A stretch of DNA of 64,000 nt from Sphingomonas oleivorans (GCF_003050615.1 NZ_NWBU01000004.1:682001-746000), one strand, 5' to 3'; counted from the first letter of the stretch, positions 44,217 through 52,804 are shown. Numbers and translations are program-made. Notes: generated by a model not told the origin, from the letters alone.

Positions 44217-45081
44217 CGTCCGCCACCATCTGCGGCTTCACCGCAAGCACGCTTTCGAAAAAGACGATAGCGCTATCCGCGAGCGCCTGCCGTTCATGGC
44301 GAATGCCCGGGAGCAGATCGACCTGGACGCCCAGCCCGTTTTCGCGGAGACTGGCGGCGAGCGACAGAAGCCGGTCCACCCGGGTGACACCGGCATCATT
44401 GGCGCCCTCCATCCAAAGGGGGCTCCCCTCGCTGTGCGTTATCTCGTCCGTGTCGGTATCGGCGTCGCCGACCGCGAGATGAACGGCGACCTTGCGCAGC
44501 GCGGCCTTGTCCAGCGGGCGTCCGAAGCGCTGCTCGATATCGCGCACCCCGACCCACCAGTCGCGCGTCTCGTCGAGCAGCGTGGGAGAACCCGGCGAGC
44601 AGACGGAAAGTGCATCGAGCCGCTCGGGATGCAGATAGAGAAAGCGGTGGGCGAGATGTGCGCCCCCGGAAAATCCGAACATCGATATCCGCTCGACCGG
44701 CACGCCATAGCGCGCGCCGATCTCGTCGAGCATGGCGAGCATCAGATGATCGAACCGGATGCCATTATATTCGACATATTTATAATTATCCCGGTCATAT
44801 GGATCGATGATCCCCGCGGGAAACAGCGGTGCCATCACGATCAGGCCCAGCCGATCGGCCAGCGGCACGAAAAGATCGCGCATCGCCTGATTGCCCCGCT
44901 CGGTGCCATGGATCACGACGAGGATGCGGGCCTCCGCGAGACGCCCCGCATCGGCGAGCGACGGCGGAACATAGAGGCAGTAGGAGAAACGCTGGTCCGC
45001 CTGGCACGCGATCGCGGCGGTGCGCCCGATTTCGTACCGCGAGAGCGGGGGATCAGGTTCGTTGCCATTATCGATTGTCAT
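44209..45081 (-). CDS. Cytoplasmic alpha/beta hydrolase (esterase-like)
   Basis: 290 residues, no signal peptide. RILVVIHGTERGNQAMRDLF, the nucleophile elbow SMFGFSGGAHLAHRFLYLHP, an acidic region VAVHLAVGDADTDTDEIT, and the His in LLPGIRHERQALADSAI outline a catalytic triad. It resembles enterobactin-esterase or PHB-depolymerase-like hydrolases, but the exact substrate is unknown. It is the second gene of the operon, 69 bp after the TonB-dependent receptor. That position is common for enzymes that open imported siderophore esters. Confidence 0.84.
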   Translation of the reverse strand: MTIDNGNEPDPPLSRYEIGRTAAIACQADQRFSYCLYVPPSLADAGRLAEARILVVIHGTERGNQAMRDLFVPLADRLGLIVMAPLFPAGIIDPYDRDNYKYVEYNGIRFDHLMLAMLDEIGARYGVPVERISMFGFSGGAHLAHRFLYLHPERLDALSVCSPGSPTLLDETRDWWVGVRDIEQRFGRPLDKAALRKVAVHLAVGDADTDTDEITHSEGSPLWMEGANDAGVTRVDRLLSLAASLRENGLGVQVDLLPGIRHERQALADSAIVFFESVLAVKPQMVADDA

Positions 45082-45150
45082 GACGCGTGCGTGCTCCGTG
45101 CCGCCGATACTGGGGCCGGCGCACAGCGCGCCGGCCCGTGAACAAGTTGA

Positions 45151-47292
45151 TCAATAATCGATGCCGATCTGGACAAAGGCCGTGCGGCCCAGCGCCTTGC
45201 TGTACCGATCATTGCGGTTGAGCATCTGCGACGTCACCGAATAATAATCGTTGTTCAGCAGATTGCTCACGCCGACCGTAAGATCCGCCGGGCCGATCTT
45301 GAACTTGGTCGAGGCGTCGACGCGGGTCGTGGATTCCACGCGACCCGTGTAGAAATTGTTGATGGGGCTGCCGGGGAACTTGTTGCGATCGCCCGAATAG
45401 GCGAACTGAACGCGCGCCAGCCAATTGTCGGTGATGTCATATTCGATGAAGCCGTTGAGCAGCTCCGGACTGATCCGCCGGCCGGTCATCGGAGTTTCCA
45501 CCTTGCCGTCCTTATTGGCGTCGCGCTTGCCCTCGGACCAGGAGAAGACCAGCCCCCAACGCGTCGCATCGCCGAACTTGCCGTCGAGCGTCGCCTCGAA
45601 GCCCTCGATCCGCTCCTTCTCGCGCAGGATCAGCACTTCCGTCGGATGGAGCGGGTCGATCACGAAGTCGGTGCCGAGTTTCGATGTGTTGATGAAATAA
45701 GCGGCAGTCGCCTTGATGCCGCCGATGGTGAGCCGCGTGCCAAGCTCATAATTGTTGACGAGCGCAGCCTTGGGCTTGAGCGTGTCGATCGTCGGGAAGC
45801 GCGCATTGCGGAGCGGCAAGCCGATATCGGGTACCGAGAAACCCTGGGAGAAGCCTCCGAAGATCTGGAAACCTTCGCTCGCCTGGATCGTCGCGCCGAC
45901 ATTGATTGGCGTCGCACCGTAGGAAAGCGTGCCGCCCTGCACCTTGAGCCCAGTCAGGCCTGCCACGAACGGATCAACCTTCAGACGGAACTCGTCATGC
46001 CGGACGCCGGCGCGCAGGGTGAACCAGTCGGTAAGCGGCAGGTCCGCCTGGACGAACAGCGCATAGTTGGCCTGCTTCAGCGGCGGCGTGAAGGTGCGGC
46101 CATCGATCGCGGTCAGCGGCAGCAGCGGCTGCTCGGTGATGTCGCGGCTGATGTCGAAGCCCCAGAGCAACAGGCCACCATCCAGCCCGAACGTGTCGAG
46201 CTTGGTGCGGAAATCCGTCTGAATGCCGTATTTCTCTGAGTTGAGGGTCGTCTGGGTGCCGCCGAGCCGCGTCGGCTCGAACGCGAACACCGCATAATTC
46301 TTCAGATAATAGACCTGGCTGCGCATCGCGCTGCCGAAGACATCGCTGTTGGTATAGGCGAGATAGGAGACGAAATTGCGGTTGACCTGATCGAGCGCGC
46401 GCGGATCCTGCGCGGCCTTCCTCACGCTCGTGGGTGTGCCAAGTGCGATATTGCCGGGCACGAGCACATAATCCGTATCCTGCGCCTGCCGGTAATAATT
46501 GGCCATCGCCTCGATGCGCTGCGTGCCGCCGAAGGAATAGCCGACCTTGCCGTAGAAATTATAGATGTCCGAATCCGCGATACCGCCGAACAGATGAGGA
46601 TCGGGGGGCAGCCGCTTGCCGTCGGCATCGAACTGGCCGTTCACCCGCTCATAGCTGCCGTTGAGGTTGACGTCGAAGCCGCCGATGCCGCCGGCCGCGC
46701 TCTGGAAGATATAGGGGCGCGCGCTGTCCTCGAAATGCTCGGTCGAGAAGCTCGTCCCGATCTCGGAGCGGAAGGTCCACGCGTCGCTCGCCGAGCCATT
46801 CTTGGTAATATAGTTGATGATGCCCCCGGCGCCGCCCTGCCCATAAAGTGATGATGAGCCGCGGATAACTTCGATTCCCCCCAGTGCCGTGGGCGCGATA
46901 AGGCGCACGTCGCGGCCGCCATCGCGCAGCGGATTGGATACCGGAATGCCGTCGATGAAGATGCGGACGGGCCGTCCGCGCAGGCTCTGCTCGACATTCG
47001 CCGCCGTGTCATTGCCCTGCGCAAGGCCAGGCACCGAGAAGGAAAGTATCTTGCCAAGGTCGCGGGTGATCGCGAGCTGGCTCTCGATGTTCGCCTCATC
47101 AAGGACGCTGACGGAGCCCGGGAAGGTTCGGACGGAATCGGACAGGCGCGTGCCCGTCACGACGATATCGCCCGCCGGTGCACCATCGACCTGCTTGCCG
47201 CCCTGCGAGGCGCTGTCCTGCGCAAATGCCGTTGCCGAGACCATGGCAGCAAAGGTCACACCCAGCCTCAAAGCACACCGTAGCTTCATCAT
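45151..47292 (-). CDS. TonB-dependent receptor
   Basis: About 713 residues from ATG 47292, behind GGGGGAAAG. The signal peptide (MMKLRCALRLGVTFAAMVSA...FAQ) is followed by a TonB-box-like GDIVVTGTRLSDSVRTFPGS. The plug (NIESQLAITRDLGKILSFSV, SLRGRPVRIFIDGIPVSNPL, GGIEVIRGSSSLYGQGGAGG) precedes a barrel with terminal AFVQIGIDY. It resembles iron-complex receptors of the FhuE/FepA-like group. It heads the seven-gene receptor/ABC operon. A 21-bp palindromic element lies 32-52 bp upstream; no Fur-like box was seen there. Confidence 0.93.
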   Translation of the reverse strand: MMKLRCALRLGVTFAAMVSATAFAQDSASQGGKQVDGAPAGDIVVTGTRLSDSVRTFPGSVSVLDEANIESQLAITRDLGKILSFSVPGLAQGNDTAANVEQSLRGRPVRIFIDGIPVSNPLRDGGRDVRLIAPTALGGIEVIRGSSSLYGQGGAGGIINYITKNGSASDAWTFRSEIGTSFSTEHFEDSARPYIFQSAAGGIGGFDVNLNGSYERVNGQFDADGKRLPPDPHLFGGIADSDIYNFYGKVGYSFGGTQRIEAMANYYRQAQDTDYVLVPGNIALGTPTSVRKAAQDPRALDQVNRNFVSYLAYTNSDVFGSAMRSQVYYLKNYAVFAFEPTRLGGTQTTLNSEKYGIQTDFRTKLDTFGLDGGLLLWGFDISRDITEQPLLPLTAIDGRTFTPPLKQANYALFVQADLPLTDWFTLRAGVRHDEFRLKVDPFVAGLTGLKVQGGTLSYGATPINVGATIQASEGFQIFGGFSQGFSVPDIGLPLRNARFPTIDTLKPKAALVNNYELGTRLTIGGIKATAAYFINTSKLGTDFVIDPLHPTEVLILREKERIEGFEATLDGKFGDATRWGLVFSWSEGKRDANKDGKVETPMTGRRISPELLNGFIEYDITDNWLARVQFAYSGDRNKFPGSPINNFYTGRVESTTRVDASTKFKIGPADLTVGVSNLLNNDYYSVTSQMLNRNDRYSKALGRTAFVQIGIDY

Positions 47293-47323
47293 GCTTTCCC
47301 CCGTTTTTCGTGCCACAACCCCG

Positions 47324-47344
47324 ATTGCCAAAATGGTAGCCAAT
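47324..47344. promoter_or_regulatory. Probable GntR operator upstream of the TonB receptor operon
   Basis: On the minus strand the site begins ATTGGCTACCATTTTGGCAA, followed by T. The ends form an imperfect palindrome (ATTGGCTA against the complement ATTGCCAA). It lies 32-52 bp before the receptor start. A 19-of-21 copy precedes the nitrilase operon, and a 16-of-21 copy overlaps the GntR start. Confidence 0.6.
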
Positions 47345-47478
47345 TTCTTCGATCAATGTAAAGCCAATAATGACAATTCAAATAATGACGCATTTTCAGC
47401 TGGTTAGCATAGGTTTGAAATCGGGGTTGAGCCGCCTGAGCTACGCAGTCTATAGAGTGATCCGGATAGGATACTGAT

Positions 47479-47499
47479 ATTGGCTAACATCATGGCGAC
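47479..47499. promoter_or_regulatory. Weaker GntR operator copy at the regulator's own start
   Basis: ATTGGCTAACATCATGGCGA, followed by C, matches the receptor-operon site at 16 of 21 positions. The left half ATTGGCTA is identical. It overlaps the GntR ATG at 47492, which would block its own transcription or initiation if bound. Confidence 0.45.
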
Positions 47500-48142
47500 C
47501 AAAATCGACTCAGAATCAGATCAGACGCTCGTGTCCCGAATCGAGGCCGATCTGCTGGCGGGGCATTTCCGCCCCGGCGAATGGCTGAAACAGGCGGATG
47601 TCGAGGCGAACTACAATGCGAACCGCTTCGACGTTCGCATGGCGCTGCTCGACCTCAAGGCGCGCCAGCTGATCGAGCATATTCCCAATCGCGGCTTCCG
47701 GGTGATCAACCTCAGCGAGCGCGAACGCGAGGAGCTGTTCGAGACGCGAAGCATCCTCGAAACCGCGGCGGCGAAGCTTGCTGCCGAGCGTATTTCCGAT
47801 GAGACGATCGCGGAACTGGAAGCGATCGTCCGCCAGTTCGAAGTACAGATGGAGACCGCCGAACTGGACGAGTTGCGTGCGCTAAACGGCCGCTTCCATG
47901 ATCTTCTATATCAATCCAGCGGCAATTCACTGCTGGCGGAGGAGATCAAGGCGCTGCGCCAGCGCGGATTGCCCGGCGCCCGGGGCGGCGGGCTGGCTTG
48001 GCGCACTATGGCGGGCATCCTTCAAAGCCATGAGGATCATGTGCGGATGATCGCCCTGCTCCGCGCCCGTGACGGCGACGGGCTGGCCGAAGCGATCTGC
48101 GGTCATTTGAACATGTGGCGGAAATATCTGCCGAAGCCGTAA
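47492..48142 (+). CDS. GntR family transcriptional regulator (FCD domain)
   Basis: 216 residues from ATG 47492 (TTG 47480 is an in-frame alternative). Winged-helix region: RIEADLLAGHFRPGEWLKQA, then ANRFDVRMALLDLKARQLIE, HIPNRGFRVINLS. The FCD ligand domain follows: ELFETRSILETAAAKLAAER, ELRALNGRFHDLLYQSSGN, ILQSHEDHVRMIALLRARDG, with the metal-site-type Asn/His/His pattern. FCD regulators usually sense carboxylic acids. It diverges from the TonB-receptor operon; paired operator copies lie on both sides of the gap. Confidence 0.92.
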   Translation: MATKIDSESDQTLVSRIEADLLAGHFRPGEWLKQADVEANYNANRFDVRMALLDLKARQLIEHIPNRGFRVINLSEREREELFETRSILETAAAKLAAERISDETIAELEAIVRQFEVQMETAELDELRALNGRFHDLLYQSSGNSLLAEEIKALRQRGLPGARGGGLAWRTMAGILQSHEDHVRMIALLRARDGDGLAEAICGHLNMWRKYLPKP

Positions 48143-48155
48143 TAGACTATTTCGG

Positions 48156-48190
48156 CCTGACCGCGCTCACCCTGACCTTGTCGAAGGGTG
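48156..48190. repeat. Dispersed repeat copy 2 with small hairpin
   Basis: The segment 48156-48174 matches 2773-2791 at 18 of 19 positions. It continues into a hairpin with arms CACCCT (48168-48173) and AGGGTG (48185-48190) around 11 nt. It lies between the convergent GntR gene and the histidine kinase gene, and may be a REP-like element or weak terminator. Confidence 0.42.
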
Positions 48191-48192
48191 CT

Positions 48193-49554
48193 TCAAGCGC
48201 GCACCATCATCGGCCAGTCGAGACGGACTTCCAGCCCCCCCAGATCGGAACGGCCGAGGCTAAGCGTGCCTTCGGTCGCTTCCACCAGATCGCACACGAT
48301 GGCGAGGCCAAGGCCGTGGCCGGGACCGGCCTCATCCAGACGCCCGCCACGCATCAACGCGGCCTCGGCACGTCCATCGGCGATGCCCGGGCCATCATCG
48401 CCGATGATCAGAGATACCGTCGCGGCCGCGTTATCCGTCATCCCCATTATCCTGATCTGGCGACGGGCATAGCGCGCGGCATTTTCGATCAGGGCACCAA
48501 GGATTTCGGCTAGATCGTCCGATCGCAGCGGAACGCGCAGCGCCTCGTCAATCGCAACGTCGAAGATGATGGATTCCCCTTGCTCGGTCCGCTCGACGAC
48601 ACCGATCACGCGCTCGGCCATTTCCAGCGGCGATGCCTGGGCATTCGCGCTTGCGCTGCGCGCGGCGGCGGCGCGTGCACGCGCCAGTTCCGCCTCCAGC
48701 GCTGCACCAACGGCAGCTATCGCATGATCAAGCCCATCGGCAGCGCTTTCCGCTCCCGCCTCACGCGCGCGCCGGCTTTGCGCGGAAAGCGCCGCAAGCG
48801 GCGTCTTGAGGCTGTGGGCAAGATCGGCAGCACGTTTGCGGGCGCGGGCCAGATCGGCCTCGCGCGCATCCGCGAGCGCATTGATGGCGGTCGTCAGCGG
48901 CTCGATTTCGCGCGGGTAGCTCTGCGTCAGCCGCGCCTGGGCGCTGCGCCGCAGCCGATCCATCTCGGTTCGTATCCGTGCCAGGGGCCGCAGCCCCAGA
49001 CGCACCTGCATATAGGCGGCGATCAGCAGAACCAGCCAGAGCAGGAGCAGCGACATGGCAAGTTCGCGTTCGAATTCGGCATTGGCCGTACGCAACTCCT
49101 CATCGTTCGTCGCGACCTGGACGAGCACCATCGGCCCGCCGCGATCGGGCCGCACGCTGCGTTCGACGAGCAGGATTCGCTTCCCGAACGGGCCCTCCGC
49201 CCTGCGTATCTGCCATTCAGTCGCGCTGGCACGAGGCGGTGGCGCAAGCGATTGATCCCAAAGCGATTCGGAATGCGCCGCGCCTCGCGTGGTCGAAATC
49301 TGCCAATAGCGGCCGCTGGCCAATTGGGTGAATCGCGGATCGACGGGCGCCGCATCGGCCCAGGGCGTGCCGTCCGGCGCCGTTCCCAGACCGGAAACAA
49401 GGATACGGGCATCGCGGATCAGTGCGGCGGCCTCGCGCTGCTCGATATGGCGTTCGAACAACCAGATCATGCCCAGCCAGGCGATCGCCAGCGCGACGAA
49501 GATCGCCCCCGCCGCTGCGGCCAGCAGCCGGGAACGAAGCGAATAGGCGATCAC
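48193..49554 (-). CDS. Sensor histidine kinase
   Basis: 453 residues. A first helix (LLAAAAGAIFVALAIAWLGM) and second (MSLLLLWLVLLIAAYMQVRL, about residues 166-185) bracket a periplasmic sensor domain of about 130 residues. A HAMP-like linker follows, then the H box AADLAHSLKTPLAALSAQSR and N box ILGALIENAARYARRQI. The ATP-lid boxes are IIGDDGPGIADGRAEAA and GHGLGLAIVCDLVEATEG. It overlaps the response regulator by 4 bp. The periplasmic PepSY protein of the same operon may interact with the sensor. It resembles the FeuQ/PhoQ-type kinases. Confidence 0.93.
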   Translation of the reverse strand: MIAYSLRSRLLAAAAGAIFVALAIAWLGMIWLFERHIEQREAAALIRDARILVSGLGTAPDGTPWADAAPVDPRFTQLASGRYWQISTTRGAAHSESLWDQSLAPPPRASATEWQIRRAEGPFGKRILLVERSVRPDRGGPMVLVQVATNDEELRTANAEFERELAMSLLLLWLVLLIAAYMQVRLGLRPLARIRTEMDRLRRSAQARLTQSYPREIEPLTTAINALADAREADLARARKRAADLAHSLKTPLAALSAQSRRAREAGAESAADGLDHAIAAVGAALEAELARARAAAARSASANAQASPLEMAERVIGVVERTEQGESIIFDVAIDEALRVPLRSDDLAEILGALIENAARYARRQIRIMGMTDNAAATVSLIIGDDGPGIADGRAEAALMRGGRLDEAGPGHGLGLAIVCDLVEATEGTLSLGRSDLGGLEVRLDWPMMVRA

Positions 49555-50216
49555 GATGTCGCGTCAGCCAGCGTATAGCCAAAGCCGCGCCGCGTTTCGA
49601 CGATATCGGGGCCGATCTTGCGGCGCAGCCTGACGACCAGCGCCTCGATGGCATTGCTATCGTTCCCGTCGGCCGCGCCATAAAGATGTTCGGCGATCTC
49701 GACCGCAGAGACCACCCTGCCCGGCTGATGGCCGAGAAAATCGAGGAAGCGGAACTCGAGCGGCGACAGCCTGATCGGATGGCCGTCGATGGTGGCGGTC
49801 ATCCGGCTGGTGTCGAGCCGGAGCTTGCCGACCGTCAGCACGGCAGACACCCGCCCCGCCGCGCGACGCACAAGGCCGCGAACGCGCGCGATCAGCTCGC
49901 CCATGGCGAAGGGCTTGGCAAGATAATCGTCCGCGCCGGCCTCTATCCCCTCAACCTTTTCCGTCCACTCGCCGCGCGCAGTGAGGATCAGGACCGGGAA
50001 GCTACGGCCTTCCGCGCGCCAGCGCTTGAGCACGGTCAGCCCGTCGAGCCGCGGCAGCCCGAGATCGAGTATCGCCACGGCATAATCCTCGACGCCGCCC
50101 TTGAACCAGGCCTCGTTGCCCTCGGACGTGAGGTCGACGACGAAACCGGCAGCAGTGAGCGCAGTGGCAAGATCGGAACCGACGTCGGGATCATCCTCAA
50201 CGACCAATGCCCGCAT
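49551..50216 (-). CDS. OmpR-family response regulator
   Basis: 221 residues. The receiver domain has the acidic pair VVEDD at residues 5-9, the phospho-acceptor in VAILDLGLPRLDGLTVLKRW (about residue 51), and Lys in DDYLAKPFAMGELIARV. The winged-helix DNA-binding domain ends IEALVVRLRRKIGPDIVETR, GFGYTLADAT. It probably binds the tandem-repeat boxes at 50644 and 52783. Its ATG overlaps the PepSY stop by one base and its stop overlaps the kinase start. Confidence 0.95.
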   Translation of the reverse strand: MRALVVEDDPDVGSDLATALTAAGFVVDLTSEGNEAWFKGGVEDYAVAILDLGLPRLDGLTVLKRWRAEGRSFPVLILTARGEWTEKVEGIEAGADDYLAKPFAMGELIARVRGLVRRAAGRVSAVLTVGKLRLDTSRMTATIDGHPIRLSPLEFRFLDFLGHQPGRVVSAVEIAEHLYGAADGNDSNAIEALVVRLRRKIGPDIVETRRGFGYTLADATS

Positions 50217-50620
50217 CAGTCATCCTCGATTTCAATGAGCGCGCCAGTGCGTGCATTGAGTGAAACCTCGCGCACTCTCCCGTTGGGCGTCAATATCTTC
50301 ACTTCATATTTCAAGCCCCAACGCTCCTGCTCGATCTCGACCTTGACCACCTCACCGGGCACGCGCGCCTGAGCGAGCGACAGGATCCGGGGCAAGGGCA
50401 ATACCTCCCCGCGCGCCACGGCGGCGCGGATGGCGGCCTGTTCGCGCGCCTTCCGTTCGGCACTTGCCCGATTTTTCGGATCACCTTCGGCGCTGGCCGC
50501 CGATCCCGCGGCTCCGTCTGGCTTCTGGATGGCAACGCCGCCCGTGGCGACGGCAAGGCCGAGCGCGGCCACAGCAAGGACTATGGATCGTCTGGCGGGA
50601 ATGATGCGGACATATGTCAT
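50216..50620 (-). CDS. Exported PepSY domain protein
   Basis: 134 residues. A signal-type helix (RRSIVLAVAALGLAVATGGV) is followed by an Ala/Lys-rich linker and a single PepSY domain: LPLPRILSLAQARVPGEVVK, WGLKYEVKILTPNGRVREVS, LNARTGALIEIEDD. Small PepSY proteins often sit with two-component systems and may inhibit or tune the sensor kinase. First gene of the PepSY, regulator, kinase operon, divergent from a TonB-dependent receptor. Confidence 0.78.
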   Translation of the reverse strand: MTYVRIIPARRSIVLAVAALGLAVATGGVAIQKPDGAAGSAASAEGDPKNRASAERKAREQAAIRAAVARGEVLPLPRILSLAQARVPGEVVKVEIEQERWGLKYEVKILTPNGRVREVSLNARTGALIEIEDD

Positions 50621-50643
50621 TGGCAGGCTTCTGCCACAACATG

Positions 50644-50665
50644 GCTGACGTTGCGCTGACGGCCG
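50644..50665. promoter_or_regulatory. Tandem GCTGAC box, probable response-regulator site (receptor)
   Basis: GCTGACGTTGCGCTGACG, followed by GCCG, is a direct repeat of GCTGACG with 11-bp periodicity, as expected for an OmpR-family dimer. It is identical at 19 of 22 positions to 52783-52804. It lies 67 bp before the receptor ATG and within the divergent promoter of the regulator operon. Confidence 0.52.
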
Positions 50666-50731
50666 ATGATGGCCGCCTGTAAGCCAGGCCTTTCCAGAAG
50701 CGCCCCGTTTTCAACAGGCAGGGGCCAGCAT

Positions 50732-52762
50732 ATGAAATATCGAAAGAGCGGAACGGCGATCGCCGTCATGGCCTGCTTCTGGTCCGCTTCCGCGCTGGCG
50801 CAGCAGAACGCACCGTCGCCGGTGACGCGCTATTCACCGGACTTCTTCGCCAGGTCGCAGCCTTATTCCGCGCTCGACATGGTGGCGCTGCTGCCAGGCT
50901 TTTCCCTGGACAGCGGCAATGCCGATATACGCGGCTATGCCGGTTCGGCAGGCAATGTGCTGATCGATGGAGCTCGCCCGGCGAGCAAGCAGGAGAGCCT
51001 CGAGGAGATATTGCGCCGCATTCCGGCCAATGCCGTCGAGCGGATCGAGCTCATTCGTGGCAGTGTGCCGGGGATCGACATGCAGGGACGAGCGGTGATC
51101 GCCAACATCGTCCGCGTGAAGGCGGCCATGGCGCGGGGCCGCATGGAGGCCGGAGCCTATATCTTCCGCTCGGGCCTGCTCTCCCCGCGCATCGCGGCCG
51201 AAGCATCGCACCGTTCCGGTGACCGGCTGATCGAGGCGTCCATCGCCTATTACCGCGAATATGACGACCAGCATGGGCCGGGCTCGCGCGATCGCCTCGC
51301 CCCCGACGGCACCGTGCTGCGCGATGCCGACTATCGGCAGGACGAGGGCGACAAGGCCATCGAAGCCACCGGCAATTATGAGGACAGGCTGTGGGGCGGC
51401 AAATTGCGGCTGAACGGCTCCTTCAGCCGCAGCCGCACATTTGCCGATATCGAGCAGCTGACCCGCGCACCCGTCGCCGCGCGCGAACTGATTTTCGAGC
51501 GCGCCCGCAAGACGGCGAAGGAATTCGGGCTCCAATATGCGCGGGACATGGGCGCACGCACCGGGATGGAACTGGTCGCGCTCCATCGCGCCGGCACCGG
51601 GCATGCAAGGACCAGCGCCTTCGAGGGGCGTGGCAGCGATGTTACACGCACCGATACCGACGCGCCGGAAACCATCGTCCGCGCCGTGCTGCGCCGCCGC
51701 GGGGCGCTGGTCTCGCTCGAAGGCGGGCTGGAGGGGGCGCTCAACATTCTCGACAGCTATAATCGCCTCGAGGAAGATGGCGTCGCCGTCCCGCTCCCGG
51801 CCGCCCATGTCCGCATCGAGGAACGGCGCGTCGAACCCTTCGTCACCAGCAGCTGGCAATTCTCCCCATCGCTGTCGCTCGAAGCGGGGCTGCGCTTCGA
51901 AAGCTCGACCCTGATCCAGAGGGGCGATTCCTCGCTCCGAAAGTCATTGGCCTTCGCCAAGCCCCGGCTCCTGGCGAGCTGGTCGCCGGGCGCGAACGAC
52001 CAGATCCGCCTGCTCTTCGAACGCGAGGTGGGCCAGCTCGACTTCGCCAATTTCGTGACATCGTCCTCGCTTGCCACCGGCACGGTCACCGCCGGCAACC
52101 CCGATCTGGAACCGGATCGGACCTGGCGGCACGAAGTTGCCCTCGAGCATCGCTTCTGGACGAGCGGATCGCTGCTGCTGACCGTGCGACGGGAGCGGAT
52201 CGACAATCTCGTCGATCGGCTGCCGGTGGTCGCCTCCTCCACCATTTTCGATGCGGTCGGCAATATCGGCCGCGGCGCCCGGCTCGAACTGGCCGCCGAC
52301 CTCAGCCTGCCGCTCGATCGGATGGGTCTGCCGGGCATGTTGATCAAGGCGAACGTCACCTGCCGCCGCAGCCATGTGATCGATCCGGCAACGGGAGAAA
52401 GGCGGCATATCTCCGATGATGCGCCATTGGAGGGAGAGCTGCATTTCACGCACGATCTTCCGCGCTGGCGCGCACGCTGGGGCGTGGATGTCGTCCTGCC
52501 GACCGCCGAGCGGGAGTTTCGCTTCAACGAGATCCGTACCGACCGGATCGGGACGCAAGCCGGCATCTTCGCCGAATATCGGCCCGATCCGGTGTGGAAC
52601 GTCCGTATCTTCGCCAGGAATTTGATCGACAGCAGCAATTCGCGCGAGCGGATCGTCTTCGGCGGCCTGCGGGGAACGACCGGCAGGGCCTATGTCGAAA
52701 CCCGCCTGCTGGGCGTGGGCCCCTATGTCGGTTTCACGGTGCAGCGCTCCTTCGGGAAATAA
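50732..52762 (+). CDS. TonB-dependent receptor (plug-domain type, substrate unknown)
   Basis: 676 residues from ATG 50732; GGCAGGGG lies 8 bp upstream. The signal peptide (MKYRKSGTAIAVMACFWSAS...ALAQ) is followed by a plug with YSALDMVALLPGFSLDSGNA, DIRGYAGSAGNVLIDGARPA and EEILRRIPANAVERIELIRG. The rest is a long barrel whose last strand is VGFTVQRSFGK. It does not have the usual FepA-like siderophore signature. It is divergent from a PepSY/two-component operon, and shares an 11-bp-spaced tandem box with the next porin. Possible role: uptake under control of that regulator. Confidence 0.86.
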   Translation: MKYRKSGTAIAVMACFWSASALAQQNAPSPVTRYSPDFFARSQPYSALDMVALLPGFSLDSGNADIRGYAGSAGNVLIDGARPASKQESLEEILRRIPANAVERIELIRGSVPGIDMQGRAVIANIVRVKAAMARGRMEAGAYIFRSGLLSPRIAAEASHRSGDRLIEASIAYYREYDDQHGPGSRDRLAPDGTVLRDADYRQDEGDKAIEATGNYEDRLWGGKLRLNGSFSRSRTFADIEQLTRAPVAARELIFERARKTAKEFGLQYARDMGARTGMELVALHRAGTGHARTSAFEGRGSDVTRTDTDAPETIVRAVLRRRGALVSLEGGLEGALNILDSYNRLEEDGVAVPLPAAHVRIEERRVEPFVTSSWQFSPSLSLEAGLRFESSTLIQRGDSSLRKSLAFAKPRLLASWSPGANDQIRLLFEREVGQLDFANFVTSSSLATGTVTAGNPDLEPDRTWRHEVALEHRFWTSGSLLLTVRRERIDNLVDRLPVVASSTIFDAVGNIGRGARLELAADLSLPLDRMGLPGMLIKANVTCRRSHVIDPATGERRHISDDAPLEGELHFTHDLPRWRARWGVDVVLPTAEREFRFNEIRTDRIGTQAGIFAEYRPDPVWNVRIFARNLIDSSNSRERIVFGGLRGTTGRAYVETRLLGVGPYVGFTVQRSFGK

Positions 52763-52782
52763 GCGGATGGCTGGCGCCGGAA

Positions 52783-52804
52783 GCTGACAATTCGCTGACG
52801 GCCG
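52783..52804. promoter_or_regulatory. Tandem GCTGAC box, probable response-regulator site (porin)
   Basis: GCTGACAATTCGCTGACG, followed by GCCG, has the same 11-bp-spaced direct repeat as the box at 50644-50665, with 19 of 22 positions identical. It lies about 170 bp upstream of the porin start, with room for a promoter between. Confidence 0.52.
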
